From Pseudomonas mangrovi (lineage in GTDB: Bacteria; Pseudomonadota; Gammaproteobacteria; Pseudomonadales; Pseudomonadaceae): 63,097 nt of DNA. Numbering within the stretch: position 1 is the stretch's first letter; the number at the start of each line of letters is the position of its first letter. The position numbers and the translations under genes were made by a program. Shown piece by piece: positions 9,228-17,828 of the stretch. Location: contig NZ_QASN01000016.1 of assembly GCF_003052585.1 (NCBI RefSeq), forward strand, positions 1-63,097. Direction: 5' to 3'. The notes under the pieces are model-generated. The model saw nothing but the letters and a program-made list of their open reading frames with translations, had not been told where the DNA came from and did not search any database.

Positions 9228-11144
9228 TCAGGCCGGTTCGACCAGCATGCGACCGACCATTTCCATGTGCAGCGCATGGCAGAACCAGCTGCAGTAGTAC
9301 CAGTGCAGACCGGGCTTGTCGGCGATGAAGGTGATCGAGGACGTCTGCTGCGGACTGATTTCCATGCTCACACCGTGGTTGGTCATGACGAAGCCGTGGC
9401 TGACGTCCTCGATCATGTCCAGGTTGGTGATCACTACCGTGACTTCGTCGCCCTGTTTGACGGTGAACTCGGTAACGCCATACACCGGTGCGACCGAGGT
9501 CATGTAGACGCGCACCTTGTTGCCGTCGCGGATCACCTTGTTGTCCTGCTCGAGATTGATGCCGTCTTTCTTGGCCATCTCGACCGTCGGTGCGAAGAAG
9601 GGATCGTTGCGGTCCCAGACCTTCTTGGTCTTGATCTGATCGCGGCGGGCCATGATGCAGTCGTGCGGCTCGGCGTAGGTCGGGCCGTCATGCACCAGCT
9701 TCATCTCATCGCCGGAGATGTCGATCAACTGATCGTTCTCCGGGTGCAACGGGCCGGTAGGCAGGAAACGGTCCTTGCCGAACTTGCACAGTGCCACCAG
9801 CCACTTGCCGTCGGCCTCGCTGGTCTCGCACAGCGAGGCATGGATATGACCCGGCTGGTAGTGCACGTCGAGCTTCTGCTTGATGTAGTTGACCTTCTCG
9901 CCGTTGTAGGCGCGCACCGCCTCGGCCATGTTCCACTTCACCACCTGGCTGTCGAGGAACAGGGTGGTGTAGGCGTTGCCGCGGCCATCGAAGGTGGTGT
10001 GCAGCGGGCCCAGGCCCAGTTCCACTTCCGCGGCGATGGTGTCACGCGGGTCCTTGAGCTTGCCGGCGAACAGGTCCGGCAGTCTGGCGATCTCGATCAT
10101 CGACACGGTTGGCGAGAGCTTGCCGTTGGCGATGAAATACTTGCCGTCGGACGAGGTATTCAGGCCGTGCGGGTTCTTCGGCACCGGAATGTAGCGGGTG
10201 AACTGGCTGTCCGCGTCGCCCTTCTTGCGGCCGTCGAGCACCGGCACCTTGGAGTCGCCCAGGGTGGTGAACTTGCCGGCTTTTACCGCCTTCTCCGCCG
10301 CCTCGATGTCGAACACCACCACCCAGTCGCGCTCGTTGCGCATCATCCCGCCGAGGTCGTAGGCCTTCTCCGAGTTGTAGCAGGTGGCCGCAGTGAAACG
10401 ACCGGTGTAGTCGGCATCGGTGTTGTCCAGGTTGCCATCGACGATGATCTGGAAGGCCATTTCCATCTTCTCGGCATCGATGACGTTGTACATCGTGTAG
10501 CTGTTCTCATCCTGCAGGTCGAAGACCTTGCCGTCGTTGGGGTGCGGGATGACGAACTCGGCGTTGGCGAACACGTACTTGGTGTAGGGCACCTTCTGCA
10601 GGCGCAGACCGTGGATCGCCTGGCAGTTGGGCACGGTGATCATCTTGTCGCACTTGAAGATGTCCAGACGGATACGCGCGACGCGGGTATTGGCCTTGTC
10701 GTTGATGAACAGATACTTGCCGTCGTACTTGCCGTCGGTCATCGAGATATGCGGATGGTGGCAGTCGCCGTTCAGGAACTTGGCACTCTCGCCCATGATG
10801 TGGCGGCTTTCGTTGGTCAGGCCCCAGCCGGTTGCCGAGTCGACGTTGAACACCGGGATGCGCATCAGCTCGCGCATCGAAGGCACGCCCATCACCCGCA
10901 CCTCGCCCTGGTGACCACCGCTCCAGAAGCCGTAGTAGTCGTCCAGCTCACCCGGCGCGACATGGATATTCTGCTGCGATTCCTTCACCGCTGCAGCCCA
11001 GGACTCCCGGCTCATCACCGCCGAGCCCAACGCAGTCACGCCGACCAGAGCGCCCGCCCCGGTCACCGCCGTGGCGCCGAGAAATCCTCGACGGCTGAGT
11101 CCGCTCTTGTCGATTTCGTTGTCGGTCTTGCTCTTGTCGCTCAT
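9228..11144 (-). CDS. nosZ: nitrous-oxide reductase NosZ (clade I, Tat-exported)
   Basis: A 638-residue multicopper enzyme that reduces N2O to N2 in the periplasm. The N-terminus carries a twin-arginine signal SRRGFLG (17-23), typical of clade I NosZ. The beta-propeller that holds the CuZ cluster has the DCHHPHIS motif. The C-terminal cupredoxin carries the CuA ligands C618, C622, H626 and M629 (CSWFCHALHMEM), all intact. The ATG at 11144 has AAGGAG 7 nt upstream; an extra nine codons upstream in the frame were rejected. It lies 23 bp after nosR and 62 bp before nosD. Confidence 0.97.
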   Translation of the reverse strand: MSDKSKTDNEIDKSGLSRRGFLGATAVTGAGALVGVTALGSAVMSRESWAAAVKESQQNIHVAPGELDDYYGFWSGGHQGEVRVMGVPSMRELMRIPVFNVDSATGWGLTNESRHIMGESAKFLNGDCHHPHISMTDGKYDGKYLFINDKANTRVARIRLDIFKCDKMITVPNCQAIHGLRLQKVPYTKYVFANAEFVIPHPNDGKVFDLQDENSYTMYNVIDAEKMEMAFQIIVDGNLDNTDADYTGRFTAATCYNSEKAYDLGGMMRNERDWVVVFDIEAAEKAVKAGKFTTLGDSKVPVLDGRKKGDADSQFTRYIPVPKNPHGLNTSSDGKYFIANGKLSPTVSMIEIARLPDLFAGKLKDPRDTIAAEVELGLGPLHTTFDGRGNAYTTLFLDSQVVKWNMAEAVRAYNGEKVNYIKQKLDVHYQPGHIHASLCETSEADGKWLVALCKFGKDRFLPTGPLHPENDQLIDISGDEMKLVHDGPTYAEPHDCIMARRDQIKTKKVWDRNDPFFAPTVEMAKKDGINLEQDNKVIRDGNKVRVYMTSVAPVYGVTEFTVKQGDEVTVVITNLDMIEDVSHGFVMTNHGVSMEISPQQTSSITFIADKPGLHWYYCSWFCHALHMEMVGRMLVEPA

Positions 11145-11167
11145 GGGGTTTCTCCTTGGGGGGCACT

Positions 11168-13339
11168 TCATTGAGGCTGGTCGAACAACTGCACAACCGG
11201 GATCAACGGACTCGCCGGCGCGGGCTTTTCACGCTTGCTGCGCTTGTTGCGGGTGATCAGCGGCGGGCACTTGTTTTCGTTGTGGTAGGTCATCTGGCAA
11301 TCGAGGCAGTAGTGGCACTCGTTGTGGTTGATATGGCCGTCCGGGTGAATCGCCTGGATCTCGCATTCCTTGGCGCAGAGCTGGCAGGGATTGCCGCACT
11401 CCTTGCGCCGCTTGAGCCAGTCGAACAGGCGGAACTTGCTCGGAATCGCCAGCGCCGCACCCAGCGGGCAGACGTAGCGGCAATACACCTTGCGGGTGAA
11501 GATGTTGATGACCAGCAGCAGCACGGCGTAGAGCACGAACCACCACTGGCGGTCGAACTTGAGGGTGATGGCGGTCTTGAACGGCTCGACCTCGGCGGCG
11601 CGCTCGGCCATCGACAGCGACTCCAGCGAGATGCCGAACAGCACCAGCAGGACGATGTACTTGATCGCCCAGAGCCGCTCGTGGAGCGCGAAAGGCAGCT
11701 CGAACTGGCGGATCTTCAGCTTGCGCGCGGCCTCGTTGATCAGCTCCTGCAGCGCACCGAACGGGCACAGCCAGCCGCAGAACACGCCGCGTCCCCAGAG
11801 CAGAATGCTGGCGGCGGTAAAGGTCCAGAGGATGAAGATCACCGGATCGGAGAGGAACAGCTCCCAGCGGAAATCCTGGACCAGCGCATGCACGAAGGTC
11901 AGCACGTTGACCACCGAGAGCTGCCCCAGGGCATACCAACCGATGAATACCACGGTGAAGATCAGGTAGCCCCGGCGCAGCCAGTGCAGAAACCGGGGGT
12001 GCTGGGTGAACTTGTCCTGCAGGAACAGGATGGTGGTCAGCAGCAGCAACGCAGCGCAGAGCACGCCGATCTGGAAGCTCTTCTGGTACCAGATGTTGAG
12101 CCACAGCGGGCGGTTCGCCTCTTCCAGCGCAGCCAGCTCCGCAGCGGTCGGCTGCGGGCGCTCGAGGTAGATCTCCGGCATCTGGTAGGACAGCTCGAAG
12201 CTGCTGAAGACCCCGCTGATCGGCCCGGTCTGGCGGCGCACCAGCAACTCCAGGCTCCAGTCCGCGCCAGGATCGAAATTGTGCTCGCCACGAACGATGA
12301 AGATCGCCTTCTCGCTGAACGCCGGCACACCCTCGGCGACGTCGTCCAGGCGCTGGAAGTCCAGGTCGCGGAAGCTGATGCTGTCGCCAAACTGGCGTAG
12401 CTGGACGCGATCGAAGATGCCGCCGCGCACGTAGCCGGAGCCCTTGAACGAGTAGCTGCCATTGGCCAGCAGGGCGATGGCCTGCTCGCCGGGCTTGAGC
12501 TCGTCCATCAGTTGGCGGTACTGGTTGTCGCCCAGCAGCGCGCGGCCGATGGTCGGCGGATTGAGGTGGGTCAGGTAAAGATCGATGAAGGTGTCTTCGC
12601 GCTGCTCGGCCGGCGCCTCCTCGACCCCCTCCGCCTCGCTGCCCTTGAAGCCGTCGTCGATCTGTCCGCGGGTCAGGTGCAAGCGGCGAATGGCACCATT
12701 GCCGGTCAGTTCGGTCCAGTCCGAGCGCTGGTAGTACTCATCGCGTATGCGTGCCGGACGACTACGGATCGCCGCATGGGCGTCGATCAGCGCTAGCGAC
12801 ACGGCCACCTTGTGCGCCGCACGCATCACCGTCTCATTGAGCACCATGACGGTCACGGTAGCGCCGGTCACCGCATCCACGGTGACCGCGTTCGGATCGC
12901 TGGAGCGACCGACCACCACCCGCTGCGCTGCACCTATGCCGCTGAAGCGGGCCGCGAACTCGTGCAGCCGCGCCTCGGGAATACCAGTGAGCAGGATGGG
13001 TTCGTGGTGTTCGAGGACGTAGGCGTCGCGGATCACCCCGGCGGTGTCCAGCACCACCTGCATGTTGATCGGCTTGCCCGAATAGGCCGGCAGATCGAGC
13101 ACGTCACGACTCTGGAAGACATAGCCCAGCGTCTGCTGCCCGTCACCGAGGGTGCGCACCGCATATTCACCCGCCGGCTCGCCGATCTCGCTCACTTCGG
13201 GTAGCGCGATCTGGATTCGTTGCCGCTCCAGCTCGCCAAGCTCCGCCGCAGTGGCGGGTAGCAGAAAACTCAATAGCAGCAGCCAGGAGAGTACGACTCG
13301 ACGTACGACCTGCCTACCGACGACCACGGTGACTGACAT
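11168..13339 (-). CDS. nosR: NosR, FMN-binding membrane iron-sulfur protein for N2O respiration
   Basis: A 723-residue protein: signal peptide (1-32), a periplasmic FMN-binding domain with the covalent-FMN motif DAVTGATVT, several membrane helices (about 420-640), polyferredoxin-type CxxxCP motifs (CGWLCPFG and CRYVCPLG), and C-terminal [4Fe-4S] clusters (CGNPCQLCAKEC and CHYCLDC). NosR is needed for nosZ expression and electron donation to NosZ. All cysteine motifs appear intact. It is first in the operon. The Shine-Dalgarno before the ATG at 13339 is weak. An FNR-type box lies 63 bp upstream. Confidence 0.95.
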   Translation of the reverse strand: MSVTVVVGRQVVRRVVLSWLLLLSFLLPATAAELGELERQRIQIALPEVSEIGEPAGEYAVRTLGDGQQTLGYVFQSRDVLDLPAYSGKPINMQVVLDTAGVIRDAYVLEHHEPILLTGIPEARLHEFAARFSGIGAAQRVVVGRSSDPNAVTVDAVTGATVTVMVLNETVMRAAHKVAVSLALIDAHAAIRSRPARIRDEYYQRSDWTELTGNGAIRRLHLTRGQIDDGFKGSEAEGVEEAPAEQREDTFIDLYLTHLNPPTIGRALLGDNQYRQLMDELKPGEQAIALLANGSYSFKGSGYVRGGIFDRVQLRQFGDSISFRDLDFQRLDDVAEGVPAFSEKAIFIVRGEHNFDPGADWSLELLVRRQTGPISGVFSSFELSYQMPEIYLERPQPTAAELAALEEANRPLWLNIWYQKSFQIGVLCAALLLLTTILFLQDKFTQHPRFLHWLRRGYLIFTVVFIGWYALGQLSVVNVLTFVHALVQDFRWELFLSDPVIFILWTFTAASILLWGRGVFCGWLCPFGALQELINEAARKLKIRQFELPFALHERLWAIKYIVLLVLFGISLESLSMAERAAEVEPFKTAITLKFDRQWWFVLYAVLLLVINIFTRKVYCRYVCPLGAALAIPSKFRLFDWLKRRKECGNPCQLCAKECEIQAIHPDGHINHNECHYCLDCQMTYHNENKCPPLITRNKRSKREKPAPASPLIPVVQLFDQPQ

Positions 13340-13401
13340 GAGCGACCAGACTGGTTGGCGAAATATGCAGGCATGCTTGCAGACAGACAGCTAATACGCC
13401 C

Positions 13402-13415
13402 TTGACGTTGGTCAA
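13402..13415 (-). promoter_or_regulatory. FNR/ANR/DNR-type box upstream of nosR
   Basis: TTGACGTTGGTCAA is a perfect TTGAC-N4-GTCAA palindrome, a close match to the TTGAT-N4-ATCAA consensus of the anaerobic Crp/FNR family. It lies 63 bp before the nosR ATG, compatible with a class II activator site near -41.5. I could not find a convincing -10 hexamer. Confidence 0.8.
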
Positions 13416-13582
13416 GTTCAGCAGACATCCCCGGTATTACAAGGCATTCGTCCAAGGGCTCCCAGCCACCGTCTGGCCCGACTACACACTGGAGAGGGAG
13501 AGCATTCACCCGCCCAGACGGCGTCACGCAGCCGTCATCCGGATGTCATCGTCTCTACACCCGTCTGCGCCAGACTTGCCCC

Positions 13583-14770
13583 ATGAAGTCAGCTCTGCAG
13601 CTCAGTTTGGTCAGCGAAACCTACCCACCGGAAGTCAACGGCGTGGCGAACACCCTCGGCCATCTCGCCCGCGGCCTTGCCGCGCGCGGCCACCGGGTGC
13701 AGCTGGTGCGCCCGCGCCAGGCCAGCGAAGGTGAAACCCAGGACGGAATCCACAGCCAGGTGCTGGTGGCCGGCTGGCCCCTGCCCGGCTATCCGGGCCT
13801 GCAATGGGGCCGCTCGGCGCTGCACAAGCTGTTGCGCAACTGGAAGCGCCAGCGCCCGGATGTGATCTACATCGCCACCGAAGGACCACTGGGGTTGTCC
13901 GCCCTGCGTGCCGCCCGGCGCCTGGGCATCCCGACGATCAGCGGCTTCCATACCAACTTCCAGCTCTACGGCGAGCACTATGGCTTCGGCCTGCTGACCC
14001 GCCTGCTGACCGGCTACCTGCGCTGGTTCCACAACCGTACCCTGTTCACCCTGGTGCCCAGCCCGAGTCAGCGCATCGAGCTGCAGCGCCGCGGCTTCGA
14101 GCGCCTGACGCTGCTTTCACGCGGCGTGGATGCCGAGCTGTTCCACCCCGCACGCCGCTGCCCGGCGCTGCGCCAGGAATGGGGCCTGCAGGAGCACGAC
14201 ATCGCCGTGCTGCACGTTGGCAGGCTGGCCACGGAGAAGAATCTGCAACTGCTGGTGGAGACTTTCGCCGCCCTGCGCCGCCGGCATCCGGACAAGCACC
14301 TGAAACTCGTTCTGGTCGGCGACGGACCGTACGCAGCGACCCTGCGCAACCAGCTGCCCGAGGCGCTGTTCTGCGGCCTACAGCGTGGAGAAACGCTGGC
14401 GCGCCACTACGCCTGCGGCGATCTGTTCGTCTTCCCCAGCCTGTCCGAGACCTTCGGCAACGTGGTGCTGGAAGCCCTCGCCTCCGGCCTTGCAGTGGTC
14501 GCCTTCGACCAGGCCGCCGCCGCCCAGCACATCCGTCACGGGCACAATGGCGCGCTGGCCATGCCGGGCGACGAGACGGCGTTCATCGACGCTGCCTGTG
14601 AGTTGCTGGAGGACCAGGAGCGTCTGCGCAGCCTGCGCCTCAACGCCCGCTGGCACGCCAGCAAGCAGGGCTGGAGCAGCATCATCGATGGCTTCGAGCA
14701 GCATCTGCTGCAGGCGAGCAACGACCCGCAGACACAGCCGCCGGAGCTGGCCCAGCGCTCGCCGTCGTGA
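13583..14770 (+). CDS. glycosyltransferase family 4 protein (MgtA/SqdX-like)
   Basis: A 395-residue GT-B glycosyltransferase. The N-terminal half begins LSLVSETYPPEVNGVANTLG, and the C-terminal half has the donor-binding run SRGVDAELFHP, VGRLATEKN, LVGDGP and FPSLSETFGNVVLEALASGL, with the E-x7-E pattern of GT4. There is no signal peptide. Related proteins transfer mannose or other sugars to lipid acceptors (GDP-mannose-dependent mannosyltransferases, SqdX); the donor here is unknown. It stands alone between the nos operon (divergent) and the inverted-repeat region. No strong ribosome site precedes the ATG. Confidence 0.82.
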   Translation: MKSALQLSLVSETYPPEVNGVANTLGHLARGLAARGHRVQLVRPRQASEGETQDGIHSQVLVAGWPLPGYPGLQWGRSALHKLLRNWKRQRPDVIYIATEGPLGLSALRAARRLGIPTISGFHTNFQLYGEHYGFGLLTRLLTGYLRWFHNRTLFTLVPSPSQRIELQRRGFERLTLLSRGVDAELFHPARRCPALRQEWGLQEHDIAVLHVGRLATEKNLQLLVETFAALRRRHPDKHLKLVLVGDGPYAATLRNQLPEALFCGLQRGETLARHYACGDLFVFPSLSETFGNVVLEALASGLAVVAFDQAAAAQHIRHGHNGALAMPGDETAFIDAACELLEDQERLRSLRLNARWHASKQGWSSIIDGFEQHLLQASNDPQTQPPELAQRSPS

Positions 14771-14834
14771 GCTGATCCTCTCGATTGCCAAGGCCGGAAG
14801 ATGCAAACCCGGTGGTGACTTGATCGGGTAAGAA

Positions 14835-15163
14835 TTCTTCGCGGATTGTTTGGAGTTGCGTGTGTCGACTCCAGCGTCCAGGCTCATTATCCAGTGGTCT
14901 GCTGGTCTTGGGTTTCGGCCCCTCGGCCGAGTCACTTTCTTGTTGCTTGCCCAACAAGAAAGTAACCAAAGAAAAAGGGCACCCCAACCTCCGGGTCTGC
15001 CCGCTGCGCGGCCAGACTCCCCTCGCTCCGGCGCTGCTCCAGAGGCCGTCAGGGATGGGCCTTCCCTGGCCCAACCCTGACTTTCGCGGCATCCCTGCCG
15101 CTCACCTCTTACGCAGCACCTGCGCTCGGCCTTCTGTAAGGGGATCTGGGCACCGAGTCAGCT
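14835..15163 (+). repeat. long inverted repeat, left arm
   Basis: Aligns end to end with the reverse complement of 15543-15871, with scattered substitutions. Shared landmarks in order are CTTCGCGGATTGTT, GTGTCGACTCCAGCGTCCAG, CTCATTATCC, TTTCGGCC, the ACTTTCT hairpin, GCGGCCAGACTCCCCTCGCT, GCAGCACCTGCGCTCGGCCT and GATCTGGGC. It contains a perfect 12 bp hairpin (14934-14945 with 14952-14963, loop CTTGCC). Confidence 0.85.
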
Positions 15164-15542
15164 GATGCTTTTTTCTTCCTCCTGCTTGATTCGACCTGGC
15201 GGTGTCAGCCTCAACGGCATCCTCCTGCAGGATCGCGTCTACCTCTAGATTCCGCCCCCTGTCGAGGGGATCAAAAAAAGCGCACGCCCTGCCATTCGGG
15301 TCAGGCCTCTCGCTGTTGCGTCGAAGTGCCCACACGTGGCCATCCCTCCTCGACACGCTGCAGATGGCATATTTCGAGGAAAGCCCTGTCACCTACTCGA
15401 TATTGCGGCTCGCTATCTCCTGAGCCAAGAGGCTTTGTGACATGCCCCTCGTTCACATATATCCACTCAGCCGGGAATACCGGCCGCAGGATCACGCCGG
15501 AAGCTCGGTGCCGGAGGAAAGCAGAAACCGGGGAAAGAGATG
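15164..15542. other. unique core between the inverted repeats, possible gene remnant
   Basis: On the minus strand two overlapping frames look weakly protein-like. One, ending at a TGA at 15301-15303, contains PAEWIYVNEGHVTKPLG and VGDRAFLEICHLQRVEEGW. The other, continuing below 15300, contains FFDPLDRGRNLEVDAILQED. They could be parts of one gene broken by a frameshift, but I recognise no family and there is no good start or ribosome site. Confidence 0.3.
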
Positions 15543-15871
15543 TCAGGCGGCTCGGAGCCCAGATCCCCCTTACAGAAGGCCGAGCGCAGGTGCTGCGCAG
15601 GGGGTAAGCGGCCAGGACGGCCGCGCAAGGCATAGTTGGGCCAGGGATGGCCCGTCTATGCCGGCCCCCGGAGCAGCGCCGGAGCGAGGGGAGTCTGGCC
15701 GCGAAGCGGGCAGACCCGAATGCCGGGGTGCCCTTCTCTTTGGTTACTTTCTCTTGGGCAAGCAAGAGAAAGTGACTCGGCCGGGGGGCCGAAACCCCGG
15801 ACCAGCAGACCACCGGATAATGAGCCTGGACGCTGGAGTCGACACACGCAGCCCCAACAATCCGCGAAGAA
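15543..15871 (-). repeat. long inverted repeat, right arm
   Basis: Reverse-complement partner of 14835-15163. Its hairpin (15746-15756 with 15763-15773) has the same loop as the left arm but a different, still perfectly paired stem, i.e. compensatory changes. Confidence 0.85.
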
Positions 15872-15900
15872 CCCCACCCAGAGAAGCAAAGGCAGCAGCC

Positions 15901-15930
15901 TAGGGCGCAACAAGCACAGCACATTTCGCC
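15901..15930. repeat. REP-like palindromic repeat, copy 2 (degenerate)
   Basis: Matches 26 of 30 bases of 5422-5451. Three of the four differences are transitions, and the palindrome is partly lost. Confidence 0.5.
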
Positions 15931-15982
15931 AATGCCCGCCCCGCATCACTGCCAACCCCAACTGCTCCGAAAAACCACGCGC

Positions 15983-16011
15983 AAAAAAAAGCCCCGCTGG
16001 GGAGGCGGGGC
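15983..16011 (-). terminator. rho-independent terminator of the Old Yellow Enzyme gene
   Basis: On the minus strand GCCCCGC, CTCCCCA loop, GCGGGGC and then eight T. It lies about 45 bp past the stop at 16057. Confidence 0.88.
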
Positions 16012-16056
16012 ATTCAGGAAAGCGGCAGCCAGGCTGCCGCAGGACGCCTGGAAAAA

Positions 16057-17163
16057 TCAGCTCAGGGTCTTCAGCGCATCACGGCTGAACGGCAGGATCT
16101 CCGACTCGCGACCTTCGCGAACCTTGGCCGCCCAGTCCGGGTCGCAGATCAGCGCGCGGCCGACCGCCACCAGATCGAACTCACCCTTCTTCATCCGCTC
16201 CAGCAGACCTTCGAGCTTGGCCGGCTGGGCAACCTTGTCGGTCTTGACCATGAACTGCAGGAATTCGCCGTCCAGGCCGACGCTGCCGACGGTGATGGTC
16301 GGCTTGCCGGTCAGCTCGCGGGTCCAGCCGGCCAGGTTCAGATCGGAACCTTCGAACTCCGGCTCCCAGAAGCGGCGGGTCGAGCAATGGAAGATGTCCA
16401 CGCCTGCCTCGGACAGCGGCTTGAGGAATTCGCCAAGCTGCTCGGGCGTCTGCACCAGACGTGCGCTGTAGTCCTGTTGCTTCCACTGCGAGAAGCGGAA
16501 GATGATCGGGAAGTCCGGGCCGACCGCGGCACGCACCGCCTGCACCAGCTCGATGGCGAAGCGCGAGCGGTTGGCCAGGCTGCCACCGTACTCGTCGGTG
16601 CGCTGGTTGCAGCCTTCCCAGAAGAACTGGTCGACCAGGTAGCCGTGGGCACCGTGGATCTCGATCGCGTCCATGCCGATGGACTGGGCGTCCTTGGCGG
16701 CCTGGGCGAAGGCGGCAATCACCTCCTGGATGTCCTGCTTGGTCATGCCGTGGACGACGACCTTGCCGTCCTTGAGCTTCTCCATCGGCCCGAAGCCCGG
16801 CACGCTGCCGTCCGGCTCGGTGCCCAGGCGACGCACATTACCGACATGCCAGAGCTGCGGCGCGATCTTGCCACCGGCGGCATGCACGGCGTCGACCACC
16901 TGCTTCCAGCCGGCCAGGGCGTCTTCGCCGTAGAAGCGCGGTACGGCTTCGTAGCCATTGGCAGCCGGGTGACCGACGGTGGTGCCCTCGGTGATGATCA
17001 GGCCGACGCCGGCAGCGGCGCGGCGACGGTAGTATTCCGCGACCTCGGCAGTGGGCACGCCACCGGGCGAGAAGGAGCGGGTCATCGGTGCCATGACCAG
17101 GCGGGTCGGCAGCTCGAGCTGACCGAGCTTGAACGGGTTGAAGAGGGCTTGTACTGCGCTCAT
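16057..17163 (-). CDS. Old Yellow Enzyme family alkene reductase / NADH:flavin oxidoreductase
   Basis: A 368-residue FMN-dependent TIM-barrel enzyme. Family landmarks are LVMAPMTRS near 22-30, APQLWHVG, the HGAHGYLVDQFFW motif (about 182-194), NRSRFAIELV and the phosphate-binding end VGRALICDPDW. Family members reduce activated C=C bonds and nitro compounds with NAD(P)H. GAGGA precedes the ATG by 7 nt. The gene follows a TetR regulator on the same strand, and an operator-like sequence lies between them, so substrate-induced derepression is likely. A strong terminator follows. Confidence 0.9.
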   Translation of the reverse strand: MSAVQALFNPFKLGQLELPTRLVMAPMTRSFSPGGVPTAEVAEYYRRRAAAGVGLIITEGTTVGHPAANGYEAVPRFYGEDALAGWKQVVDAVHAAGGKIAPQLWHVGNVRRLGTEPDGSVPGFGPMEKLKDGKVVVHGMTKQDIQEVIAAFAQAAKDAQSIGMDAIEIHGAHGYLVDQFFWEGCNQRTDEYGGSLANRSRFAIELVQAVRAAVGPDFPIIFRFSQWKQQDYSARLVQTPEQLGEFLKPLSEAGVDIFHCSTRRFWEPEFEGSDLNLAGWTRELTGKPTITVGSVGLDGEFLQFMVKTDKVAQPAKLEGLLERMKKGEFDLVAVGRALICDPDWAAKVREGRESEILPFSRDALKTLS

Positions 17164-17184
17164 TGATGAGTCCTCGATTAAAGC

Positions 17185-17198
17185 GACCGGTCGTCTAG
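17185..17198. promoter_or_regulatory. TetR operator candidate upstream of the Old Yellow Enzyme gene
   Basis: GACCGGTCGTCTAG contains most of a perfect 10 bp palindrome CGACCGGTCG (17184-17193). It matches 13 of 14 bases of 17829-17842, upstream of the TetR gene. Confidence 0.6.
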
Positions 17199-17215
17199 AG
17201 AACCGGCAAAAAAAA

Positions 17216-17815
17216 TCAGCGCGGACGCAGAAGCTGCTCGAGCTGATCCAGAAAGACGTTCAGCGGCGCGACACTGGCGCCGACCTTCATGCGCATCAGC
17301 GCACCTTCCCAGGCGTTGGCGATGAACTCGGCCAACGACTGGCAATCGGTTTGCGCATCCAGCTCGCCGTTCGCGCGCGCCAGCTCCAGGCACTGCGCGA
17401 GCAACTGCACGGAGCGCTGCAGGATATCCTCGACGGCCTGCCCGATCGGCTGGCACAGCTCGGCCATCTCGAAGCTCAGGCTGCCGATGAAGCAGTGGTA
17501 CTCCAGCTTTTCCTGGCGCGCGAAATGCGCGATCAGGTCACGGTAGTAGCCGACGATCCGCTCGCTCGGCGCCAGCGCGGTGTTACCCAGAACATTGGCG
17601 TAGCGCTGCAGGCGCGGCCGATACAAATGCTCAAGCGCCTGCATCGCGAAATCTTCCTTGCTCGCGAAGTAGTGATAAAAGGATCCCTTGGGGATACCCG
17701 CCGCCTGAACGATCTCCTGCACGCCGGTGCCGTGGTAGCCACGCCGGCTCATCACCTGAGCGCCTTTGGCCAGGATCAGGTCACGCTTGTCGATTCGGGA
17801 AGATGCTAATGCCAT
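17216..17815 (-). CDS. TetR/AcrR family transcriptional regulator
   Basis: A 199-residue regulator with an N-terminal TetR helix-turn-helix (about 10-56; GYHGTGVQEIVQAAGIPKGS then FYHYFASKEDF) and a helical ligand-binding domain. It lies 52 bp upstream of, and in the same direction as, the Old Yellow Enzyme gene. Near-identical operator-like sequences sit before both genes, so it probably represses itself and the reductase, releasing DNA when an electrophile or similar ligand binds. The ligand is unknown. Confidence 0.88.
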   Translation of the reverse strand: MALASSRIDKRDLILAKGAQVMSRRGYHGTGVQEIVQAAGIPKGSFYHYFASKEDFAMQALEHLYRPRLQRYANVLGNTALAPSERIVGYYRDLIAHFARQEKLEYHCFIGSLSFEMAELCQPIGQAVEDILQRSVQLLAQCLELARANGELDAQTDCQSLAEFIANAWEGALMRMKVGASVAPLNVFLDQLEQLLRPR

Positions 17816-17828
17816 GGGCGGATAATAT

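Larger units (their letters stand above)
14771..16056. other. 1.3 kb region without a recognisable gene
   Basis: It holds two inverted ~329 bp repeat arms (14835-15163 and 15543-15871), a unique core (15164-15542), a REP-like repeat copy and the minus-strand terminator of the downstream oxidoreductase. Open frames inside the arms (with the phrase KVTKEKG) look like repeat-derived artefacts rather than genes. Confidence 0.7.

Noticed and set aside
9267..11174. A 635-codon open frame on the plus strand antisense to nosZ
   Set aside because: nosZ is certain from its motifs, and the antisense protein is histidine/valine-rich without a family. High GC content makes long antisense frames common here.
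13402..13734. 110-codon frame overlapping the start of the glycosyltransferase
   Set aside because: It is in another frame, covers the nos control region and has no family likeness.
15301..15924. Open frame of 207 codons through the right repeat arm
   Set aside because: Most of it is repeat-derived sequence that also occurs inverted in the left arm. Only the last ~65 codons lie in the unique core.
14771..16056. Whole region as an IS element or prophage remnant
   Set aside because: No transposase or integrase fragment is recognisable, and I see no target duplication at the arm ends.
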